Positions 1 to 5,272 of a DNA stretch of 9,260 nucleotides are shown here, piece by piece. Within the stretch, counting starts at the first letter, position 1. Each line of letters opens with the position of its first letter. The notes below the pieces were generated by a model. It was not told the origin of the DNA and did no database searches. It was given only the letters and a program-made list of their open reading frames with translations. Origin of the DNA: Anaeroplasmataceae bacterium (GTDB taxonomy: Bacteria; Bacillota_I; Bacilli_A; Acholeplasmatales; Anaeroplasmataceae); contig JAIDMV010000212.1 in assembly GCA_029050385.1 (NCBI GenBank), forward strand, positions 1 through 9,260. Reading direction: 5' to 3'. The translations under genes and the position numbers were made by a program.

Positions 1-555
1 GATTAAGAAAGTTAAGTTATCTCCAAAAAATAAAACTGCAAATATAGGAAGAGCTATAATACTTGTTTGTCTTATTGGGAGTAATAAAGAAACATCTAGA
101 TTTGGATAAAAAAATAAAGTCAAGACTAATATTGAATAACCAAGAATAATAAATAAAGTAGATATTTCCATAATATCCTTTGGTTGATAATACGATAATG
201 CTATTAAAATTATCGCAATAAATCCTAACATAATGTAATAATTACCTGTAGGAATAAATATTTTAGCTAATAAATATACGCAAAATGCTATACCAAAAAT
301 ATTCTCTAGCAAAATTATAGCACTATAAAAATATTTGAAATTAGATTTTTCAAAGGCTTCTTCATAGTTATGTAACATAAGTTTTTTGGGAAGAAACATG
401 AATGCCAAGAGCATCACTATTGCCAATATGGCAGTATAATAAATTCCCATACTACCATAGTTGTTATAGAAATAGGGGAACATTAGTATTCTCAGCCAAA
501 GATAATTATAGACACTTACAAATAAAAAAAAGCTTATTCTCGACAGCTTGGTCAT
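1..555 (-). CDS. Partial polytopic membrane protein, probably GerAB-like spore-germination permease (C-terminus off the left edge)
   Basis: An open frame of 185 codons runs from an ATG to the left edge without a stop. It is very hydrophobic, with about six likely membrane segments (roughly residues 7-27, 37-56, 75-100, 107-124, 131-150, 161-185), as in the N-terminal half of a 10-helix APC-type transporter. The segment PNLDVSLLLPI followed by a helix containing FFGDNLTFL resembles the part of GerAB/spore permeases where a PNLD-x-S-x-LLP stretch precedes a helix with an FGE motif. GerAB proteins are inner spore-membrane subunits of nutrient germinant receptors and are usually about 360 aa. The start is chosen at 555 because GGTG lies six bases upstream; an in-frame ATG at 561 is the alternative. 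The gene starts 43 bp after the lipid-kinase stop with no convincing terminator between, so it may be co-transcribed. The family call is from memory of the pattern and is moderate; another APC-superfamily transporter is possible. No gerAA or gerAC partner is visible. Confidence 0.5.
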   Translation of the reverse strand, partial: MTKLSRISFFLFVSVYNYLWLRILMFPYFYNNYGSMGIYYTAILAIVMLLAFMFLPKKLMLHNYEEAFEKSNFKYFYSAIILLENIFGIAFCVYLLAKIFIPTGNYYIMLGFIAIILIALSYYQPKDIMEISTLFIILGYSILVLTLFFYPNLDVSLLLPIRQTSIIALPIFAVLFFGDNLTFLI

Positions 556-598
556 ATGCATCACCAACTATAGTATGTCTAAAATAAGCTCAATTTAT

Positions 599-1507
599 TT
601 AATTAAAATGTCTTTTTAATACTCTTTTTGAAACAATCATCTCTATTTGCTCTGATAAAACTGTCACTTCTATACGACTGAGCTTAGGTAAGCTTTCCCC
701 ATCGGTATTATAGGGGATTGCATTTTTAGAGGTAATAATCATATTACTTGTTTCAAAATGCTCTATATTATGCTTATAACGCTCCCCTAGCAGCATAAAT
801 AATGCAAAATCAATTGTGTTGATAAAACGATTTGTTTTTCGAATCAATGTAACATAAAGCTTTCCTTCATTCAGATAAATTCTTTTCTTACGATGAAGCT
901 TAAAGGAAGCTAAATATCTAGAGTTTGTGGCAAGAAATAAAAAGAATTTACCTGAAATAGTTTTTCCATTGGTTTGAATGTCAATGTGAATCGTTCTATC
1001 TTTACTGAATGACTTTACTGTTTCAAAATAATAAGCAAACTTACCAAATCTCTTTTTCACTTTATAGTTTGCAGCATAACTAACATCCGTTAAATTCCCT
1101 GCAGCAAGTCCATAAATAAAGTATTGGCCATTAATTTGATTCACATCTAAGAATGTCTTATTCTCATTTAAGATAATCTTCATTGTCTTACGTAGACTTC
1201 TTTTTAGTCCCAAAGTCTTTCCTGTATCATTGCAGGTTCCAGTTGGAACATAGGCAAGGGTAGGACGATTTTTAATCATCATAAGACCATTTACCACTTC
1301 ATTAATGGAACCATCGCCACCAGCAGCAACTACCAAATCATAATTACCTGCATTTTGTAGAACATAATCTCGAATGGAATTAGGTCCAGTAGAGGCAAAA
1401 GTTTCTACAATTTCATATTTACTTTTTAGTTTTTGGCAAATGTAATCAATATTTTTTACAATCTTACTTTTGCCAGAATATATGTTGTAAACAACTAAAG
1501 CCTGCAT
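599..1507 (-). CDS. Diacylglycerol kinase family lipid kinase (YegS/BmrU/DgkB-like)
   Basis: 302-aa cytosolic lipid kinase of the DAGK catalytic family (usual length about 290-310), which uses ATP to phosphorylate diacylglycerol or a related lipid at the membrane and so recycles it to phosphatidate. Visible motifs are VVYN near the N-terminus, the glycine-rich AAGGDGSINEVVNGL (GGDGS at residues 63-67), PTGTCND at 88-94 (family usually PxGTxND), LTDVSYAA in the middle and the C-terminal NTDGE at 267-271 that helps form the catalytic site. The first residue after VVYN is Ile where Pro is usual, a mild deviation. A longer frame begins with GTG at 1516, but AGGTGA sits five bases before the ATG at 1507, so the shorter start is preferred. 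The gene follows ktrA with that ribosome-binding site partly inside the ktrA stop codon, indicating one transcript. The exact lipid substrate cannot be told from sequence. Confidence 0.9.
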   Translation of the reverse strand: MQALVVYNIYSGKSKIVKNIDYICQKLKSKYEIVETFASTGPNSIRDYVLQNAGNYDLVVAAGGDGSINEVVNGLMMIKNRPTLAYVPTGTCNDTGKTLGLKRSLRKTMKIILNENKTFLDVNQINGQYFIYGLAAGNLTDVSYAANYKVKKRFGKFAYYFETVKSFSKDRTIHIDIQTNGKTISGKFFLFLATNSRYLASFKLHRKKRIYLNEGKLYVTLIRKTNRFINTIDFALFMLLGERYKHNIEHFETSNMIITSKNAIPYNTDGESLPKLSRIEVTVLSEQIEMIVSKRVLKRHFN

Positions 1508-1512
1508 AGTAA

Positions 1513-1518
1513 TCACCT
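1513..1518 (-). promoter_or_regulatory. Ribosome binding site that fixes the lipid-kinase start
   Basis: AGGTGA is formed by the last two bases of the ktrA stop codon (TAG) and the following bases, five nucleotides before ATG at 1507. It overlaps the alternative GTG start at 1516, which therefore cannot use it. This favours the ATG and suggests translation is coupled to ktrA. Confidence 0.6.
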
Positions 1519-2182
1519 ATTTTGTTTCTTGATTGATAAACGCATCTACTTTTCTAATTTTTTGTTTTGTACCAACAAGTACCATTATATCAGATGGGAC
1601 CAAATAGTCTGTACCACGAGGAATATAAAATTTATCCTCATGAATAATACCAACGATATTAACATCAAACTTATTACGCAAATTTAAATCAATTAAAGTC
1701 TGGGAAGGAAACTTTGGTCCTACCTGAATTTGTACAATCGCATAATCTCTATCAATGGCATAATAATCTAAGATTGCATCACTAGCAATTTGGTTTGCTA
1801 GAGATGTTGCGGAAGCCTCTTCAGGTATGATAACTTCTGTTGCACCTAAACGTTCATAGATTTCACGATACCCTTCAGAATCACTTCTTACAGTTATATT
1901 CTTTACACCTAAAGCCTTTAAATTCATTGTAGTTAAAATAGAGGCTTCCAAGTTGTTACCAATCGCAACAACAGCATGATCAATAGAGGCAACCCCCAAT
2001 TCCTTTAATGTTGAGATTTTAGTAGAATCTGCTATAACACAATGCTCTATATCCCTAGCAATATCAGTAACACAATCCTCTGAAATATCCATAGCTAAAA
2101 TATCACAATTCAAATTTGCTAAAGATCTAGCAACAAAGGACCCAAAACGGCCTAATCCTATAACAATAAAACTCTTTTTCAT
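1517..2182 (-). CDS. ktrA: Potassium uptake regulatory subunit KtrA (single RCK protein)
   Basis: 221-aa cytosolic gating subunit of a Ktr potassium transporter. The N-terminal RCK_N Rossmann domain (about 1-125) shows the nucleotide loop G9-x-G11-x-x-G14 (GLGRFG) and an acidic residue D32 at the end of the second strand. The RCK_C domain is about 135-215. A single RCK unit of about 220 aa is the Ktr form; TrkA proteins carry two. In studied Bacillota, KtrA forms an octameric ring on KtrB, responds to ATP/ADP and binds c-di-AMP in the RCK_C domain; whether this one does is inference. The start codon overlaps the ktrB stop by four bases (ATGA type), so the two subunits are translationally coupled, as expected for partners needed in fixed ratio. 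The lipid kinase follows directly. Confidence 0.95.
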   Translation of the reverse strand: MKKSFIVIGLGRFGSFVARSLANLNCDILAMDISEDCVTDIARDIEHCVIADSTKISTLKELGVASIDHAVVAIGNNLEASILTTMNLKALGVKNITVRSDSEGYREIYERLGATEVIIPEEASATSLANQIASDAILDYYAIDRDYAIVQIQVGPKFPSQTLIDLNLRNKFDVNIVGIIHEDKFYIPRGTDYLVPSDIMVLVGTKQKIRKVDAFINQETK

Positions 2183-3498
2183 CCTACAATCATCCTCTCT
2201 TCTACATATTGTATCTTCTCTTTAGACTCTGTCATCCAGTTATGGTTTACAACTCCAATAATTGTAAGTGGACCAAGTCTACCAAAGAACATCATAAAGC
2301 ATAATACAACCTTACTAAAAGTATTCAATGAACCTGTGATTCCCATAGTTAAACCCGTTGTTGAAAATCCTGATACAACTTCAAATAATATTTTTTCCAA
2401 TCCTAAGCCAGGTTGACTAAATCCAATCAGCAAAGTTCCAAGCATTACCATCATTACGGCAATTCCAAATAATACGAAAGCCTTGAATATAGATCCATCT
2501 GAAATTTTTCTATGGAAAATTCTTGGTTTCTTCCCTTGTGCATAATAGAATAAAGTTAAAAATATAACAAATATTGTAGTTGTCTTAATACCTCCACCTG
2601 TTGAACAAGAGGAAGCTCCAATAAACATTAACACAATACACACAACATAAGCACTAGGCGGTATTTGATTCAAAGGTATAACTGTAAAACCAGCCGTTCT
2701 ACAGGTCACTGAAGTAAATAATGCCTGAAGCCAAGTGATTTGATCAAACATAGAAAACTTCAAGATAAGCATTCCCACTATAGTTAAAATGACGGTCATA
2801 AGTAAAACTATTTTACTATGAATAGATAATTTTTTCAAACTATGCTTAGTAACTATCTCCTCTATTACAATAAATCCTAATCCACCACAGATAATTAAAA
2901 AGATTGTTGAAATGTTTAAAAGAATATTATCCTTAAATGGAATCAAACTTTGTTCTCCAAAAACATCAAAACCTGCATTATTAAAAGAGGCAACGGAATG
3001 GAAAATGGAAGCTCCAAAGGTTTTCCAAAAATCATAATTATAGTAAGACATTAATGCAAAGTAATTTAAGATAACCCCAATTATCTGAATTATAAAAGAA
3101 ATCAATATAATTCTTTTGACAAGCTGGACAATTCCTGCAATTGAATTTTGGTTTAAGGCCTCTCTTAAAAGGTATCTATTGCTGATACCGATTTTGCCAC
3201 CCAAAATGGCAAAAAAACAAACAGCAATCGTCAAAAAGGAAAGTCCTCCAACCTCCATAAGGATGGCCATTATAATTTTACCAAACAAGCTAAACTTTGT
3301 TGCTGGAGAAACAACCGATAATCCAGTCACACAAACACTTGAGGTAGACATAAATAAAGCATCTATAAAACTCAAGCGAGCACCATCACGTACTGCCCAT
3401 GGAAGCATAAAGCATATTGTACCAAGTAAAATTACCGATAAAAATGTTAAAATAATAAATACATATGGATGTACTTTGATTTTTCTTTTCTTTATCAT
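2179..3498 (-). CDS. ktrB: Potassium uptake membrane subunit KtrB (TrkH/KtrB family)
   Basis: 439-aa integral membrane K+ translocating subunit. The four M1-P-M2 repeats of the superfamily are visible through their filter loops: VTGL at 57-60, NNAGF at 173-177, RTAGF at 267-271 and STTGL at 379-383, each with the single conserved glycine. The intramembrane gating loop in the third repeat is GASSCSTGGGIKTTT (294-307; other KtrB proteins are similar but usually have Gly where this one has Cys298). Eight main helices and this length fit KtrB rather than the longer TrkH. The longest frame begins 19 codons earlier at 3555, but GAGGGA lies just before the ATG at 3498, and a promoter at 3518-3546 would put the transcript start inside the longer frame, so 3498 is chosen. 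It is the first gene of the ktrB-ktrA-lipid kinase unit. K+ or Na+ coupling cannot be decided here. Confidence 0.95.
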   Translation of the reverse strand: MIKKRKIKVHPYVFIILTFLSVILLGTICFMLPWAVRDGARLSFIDALFMSTSSVCVTGLSVVSPATKFSLFGKIIMAILMEVGGLSFLTIAVCFFAILGGKIGISNRYLLREALNQNSIAGIVQLVKRIILISFIIQIIGVILNYFALMSYYNYDFWKTFGASIFHSVASFNNAGFDVFGEQSLIPFKDNILLNISTIFLIICGGLGFIVIEEIVTKHSLKKLSIHSKIVLLMTVILTIVGMLILKFSMFDQITWLQALFTSVTCRTAGFTVIPLNQIPPSAYVVCIVLMFIGASSCSTGGGIKTTTIFVIFLTLFYYAQGKKPRIFHRKISDGSIFKAFVLFGIAVMMVMLGTLLIGFSQPGLGLEKILFEVVSGFSTTGLTMGITGSLNTFSKVVLCFMMFFGRLGPLTIIGVVNHNWMTESKEKIQYVEERMIVG

Positions 3499-3502
3499 AT
3501 AA

Positions 3503-3508
3503 TCCCTC
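3503..3508 (-). promoter_or_regulatory. Ribosome binding site deciding the ktrB start
   Basis: GAGGGA ends four bases before ATG at 3498. No comparable site precedes the alternative ATG at 3555, which lies upstream of the predicted promoter. The surrounding ten bases, GTGAGGGATT, are identical to those before degV. Confidence 0.65.
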
Positions 3509-3517
3509 ACTTGACTA

Positions 3518-3546
3518 ATTATACTATATTTTGGTAATTTTAACAA
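3518..3546 (-). promoter_or_regulatory. Promoter of the ktrB operon
   Basis: On the minus strand TTGTTA (3546-3541) is separated by 17 bp from a perfect TATAAT (3523-3518). It sits between the degV terminator and ktrB. A start about seven bases after the -10 element would give a leader of only about 12 nt, just enough to hold the ribosome binding site, so there is no room for a leader riboswitch. Confidence 0.55.
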
Positions 3547-3566
3547 TAAAAACAACTATATAAAAG

Positions 3567-3590
3567 AAAAAAGCCGACTTTTTCGGCTTT
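3567..3590 (-). terminator. Intrinsic terminator of degV
   Basis: On the minus strand AAAGCCGA (3590-3583), loop AAAAG, TCGGCTTT (3577-3570), then a run completing six T residues (3572-3567). The 8-bp stem begins within the degV stop codon, so gene end and terminator overlap. It separates degV from the ktrB promoter 20 bp downstream. Confidence 0.88.
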
Positions 3591-4473
3591 ATAATTCTTC
3601 TGGTAAAGCTTTAGATATAGCTATTGCTAAAGCTCCATCACCAATATGGCAGGATACAGATAAGGATAATGGATTGCAAAGAACATCAGTAACTCCAAAT
3701 TCTTTTTTGATGATTTCTACAAATGCTTCTGCATTAGTTCTATCCGTTCCACTATAAGCTACACAAAAGTGAACATTATCAGTGCGTCCATCAACATCCT
3801 TTAAAAATCCTTCTATACTAGCTCTTGCTGAATCAATCATAATTCGCTTAGCATTTTCTAAAGTACGATTCATCATACGATGTTTATCTAATTTCTCGCC
3901 AAAAATTCTTAAAACTGGCTTGATTTTTAATAAATTACCGACTGCAGCTGCGGCTGGTGTGATTCTTCCACCTTTACGCAAATACTTTAATGTGTCTACC
4001 ATAATATAAATATCTGAGTGCATCTTAACTTTCATTAAAATATCATGAATCTCTTGTCCACTATATCCCTTATTTGCAAGTTCTATGGCATCCATTACAG
4101 ACCATCTTTGTGTAACAGAGATTCTCTGATTGTCTACTACAAAAACACGACCTTTATATTCTGCCTCGGCCACACGTAAAGCACTAGCACAAGATTCAGA
4201 TAAACCACTGGACATTGGTATATAAACAACCTGATCGTTCTCTTTTAAAAGCTCATCCCAAATAGACATGACAAAACCAATGGATGGCTGAGATGTTGAA
4301 ACCTGTACATCTCCTAATAATTTTTCATAAAATCCTTCTTGGGTTAAATTAATATCTTCAAAGTACTCTTCACCTTCAATAGTAAAAGGCATAGGCACAA
4401 TTTTTATTCCAAGTTCCTTTGCTTCTTTTTGTGTTATACCACTATTACTATCCGAAACGATTGCTACTTTCAT
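3589..4473 (-). CDS. DegV family fatty-acid-binding protein (FakB-like)
   Basis: 294-aa cytosolic protein of the DegV family (usual length 280-300). Members bind one fatty acid in a deep pocket; in Staphylococcus the homologue FakB presents it to the kinase FakA for acyl-phosphate formation and phospholipid synthesis. Visible motifs are DSNSGI (8-13), STSQPS (59-64) with the Ser/Thr that contacts the carboxylate in the family, SSGLS (88-92), LRKGGRI (165-171) and a C-terminal GDGALAIA. The longest frame starts with TTG at 4479, but GAGGGA lies six bases before ATG at 4473 and too close to the TTG, so ATG is chosen. No fakA-like gene is in the window. It has its own promoter, a palindrome in the leader and a terminator at its stop, so it looks monocistronic. 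The family call is firm; fatty-acid specificity is unknown. Confidence 0.93.
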   Translation of the reverse strand: MKVAIVSDSNSGITQKEAKELGIKIVPMPFTIEGEEYFEDINLTQEGFYEKLLGDVQVSTSQPSIGFVMSIWDELLKENDQVVYIPMSSGLSESCASALRVAEAEYKGRVFVVDNQRISVTQRWSVMDAIELANKGYSGQEIHDILMKVKMHSDIYIMVDTLKYLRKGGRITPAAAAVGNLLKIKPVLRIFGEKLDKHRMMNRTLENAKRIMIDSARASIEGFLKDVDGRTDNVHFCVAYSGTDRTNAEAFVEIIKKEFGVTDVLCNPLSLSVSCHIGDGALAIAISKALPEEL

Positions 4474-4479
4474 TTTCAA

Positions 4480-4485
4480 TCCCTC
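4480..4485 (-). promoter_or_regulatory. Ribosome binding site deciding the degV start
   Basis: GAGGGA lies six bases before ATG at 4473 and abuts the alternative TTG at 4479, which makes the TTG unlikely to be used. A TATAAT at 4493-4488 lies immediately upstream but has no matching -35 and probably is not the promoter. Confidence 0.65.
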
Positions 4486-4503
4486 ACATTATAGTTTGTT
4501 TTC

Positions 4504-4521
4504 GGTTTAAAAATTTAAACC
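4504..4521. promoter_or_regulatory. Perfect 18-bp palindrome in the degV leader, candidate operator
   Basis: GGTTTAAA and TTTAAACC are perfect inverted copies separated by two bases. The palindrome begins about four bases downstream of the predicted degV transcription start, a usual place for a repressor site. It loosely resembles the inverted TTTGA/TCAAA layout of the FabT fatty-acid repressor, but the match is partial and the regulator is not identified. A two-base loop is too small for a good RNA hairpin, which favours a DNA site. Confidence 0.5.
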
Positions 4522-4531
4522 TTTCCTACAA

Positions 4532-4560
4532 TTTATATCAAATTATTACATAAATGTCAA
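4532..4560 (-). promoter_or_regulatory. Promoter of degV
   Basis: Minus-strand TTGACA (4560-4555, a perfect -35) is followed after exactly 17 bp by TATAAA (4537-4532). The predicted start near 4525 gives a leader of about 50 nt before degV. The promoter lies after the tfoX stop, so degV can be expressed independently of the upstream operon. Confidence 0.72.
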
Positions 4561-4602
4561 CGATGTTTTACTTTTTTAGAAGAAAATGTTTACAAAATGA
4601 AC

Positions 4603-4905
4603 TTAGTTCTTTTTAATTGGTAATCCTTGGCAGGTCGTAAGGATAATATCTTGTAACACTTCTGGATGCTCTAAATCTGCAATGTAAGCCATAGGTTTTG
4701 CACCACTATAAGGGATTTCTTCTCCTAACTGAAACTTTTGATTCGTAGAAGTCTTCTTAATTAGAAGCCTATCATCATAAATTCCACCAAATAAAAGACC
4801 ATTATAATATAACAAATATTCACCCATCATGGGCCGGCAGGTGATATCTTTTAATCCACTCATTTGTTCTAAAACAAAATCTCTAAACTCTTTTGAGGTT
4901 GCCAT
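4603..4905 (-). CDS. TfoX/Sxy N-terminal domain protein
   Basis: 100-aa protein consisting of just the TfoX N-terminal domain. The diagnostic stretch runs about residues 24-50: RPMMGEYLLYY, then GLLFGGIYDDRLLIK. In gammaproteobacteria the full TfoX/Sxy protein activates competence genes together with CRP, but stand-alone N-domain proteins are widespread in Bacillota and have no settled role, so a competence function should not be assumed. No C-terminal helix-hairpin-helix part is present. The start lies eight bases after the HPt stop, with GGAG spanning the HPt stop region about 11 bases upstream, so it is translated from the same transcript. A weak hairpin follows the stop but I do not call it a terminator. 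Why this protein travels with c-di-GMP signalling genes is not explained by the sequence. Confidence 0.88.
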   Translation of the reverse strand: MATSKEFRDFVLEQMSGLKDITCRPMMGEYLLYYNGLLFGGIYDDRLLIKKTSTNQKFQLGEEIPYSGAKPMAYIADLEHPEVLQDIILTTCQGLPIKKN

Positions 4906-4913
4906 ATAGAATT

Positions 4914-5267
4914 CTACTCCAAATACTTTGTAAGATTGTCAACAGTCGTATGATAACAAACTGTTAGCTTCTCAAACCATTCTGGTATAACTTCATAATC
5001 CTGCGCTCTATATCTTTCCACTATTTTAGAAGATAACTCAAATAATTCCTTAAAATCAAAATTCCCGCTTAATCCCTTTAAAGTATGGGCTGCACGGAAG
5101 GTTGTCTCCCAATCTTTATTTTCTACTGCTTGCGTTAATTCTAAAAAGGTTTTATCATCTAAAAATTTCCTTAAAAACTTTGCAAGCATTGCTTCATTAT
5201 TTCCAAAGCGATGCATAACTTCCGTTGGATCAACATGAATACTGTTATAAAATTCTTGTAAATTCAT
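4914..5267 (-). CDS. Stand-alone HPt (histidine phosphotransfer) protein
   Basis: 117-aa helical protein of the HPt family, a phosphoryl carrier between receiver domains in multistep phosphorelays. The phosphoacceptor motif AAHTLKGLSGN is intact, with His61 followed by Lys64-Gly65 and Gly68-Asn69, as in functional HPt domains. There is no kinase or receiver domain, so it must work with partners. The obvious one is the receiver domain of the protein encoded immediately upstream: the gap is five bases, and the strong AAAGGAG ribosome binding site (5282-5276), eight bases before the ATG, is embedded in that gene's last codons. A hybrid histidine kinase supplying the phosphoryl group is expected elsewhere in the genome and is not in this window. 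Confidence 0.93.
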   Translation of the reverse strand: MNLQEFYNSIHVDPTEVMHRFGNNEAMLAKFLRKFLDDKTFLELTQAVENKDWETTFRAAHTLKGLSGNFDFKELFELSSKIVERYRAQDYEVIPEWFEKLTVCYHTTVDNLTKYLE

Positions 5268-5272
5268 ACCTT

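Noticed and set aside
402..587. Plus-strand open frame of 61 codons near the left edge.
   Set aside because: It lies antisense to the hydrophobic minus-strand permease frame, has no convincing ribosome binding site and no family-like content.
556..598. Possible terminator or separate promoter between the lipid kinase and the permease.
   Set aside because: Only AT-rich complementarity (AAATAA/TTATTT) with no G:C stem, and TTGAGC/TATAGT are only 15 bp apart. Neither is convincing.
3116..3502. Plus-strand open frame of 128 codons opposite ktrB.
   Set aside because: It is the complement of well-conserved KtrB sequence, including its first filter loop, and is a shadow frame.
3499..3588. c-di-AMP (ydaO type) or other riboswitch ahead of the potassium operon.
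   Set aside because: The space is taken by the degV terminator and the ktrB promoter. The predicted leader is about 12 nt, far too short.
4594..4614. Small hairpin after the tfoX stop (GAAC-TAA-GTTC flanked by A and T runs) as an operon terminator.
   Set aside because: The stem is only four G/C-containing pairs plus an A.A mismatch and A:T pairs, and the T run is just four long. Too weak to claim; readthrough into degV is possible.
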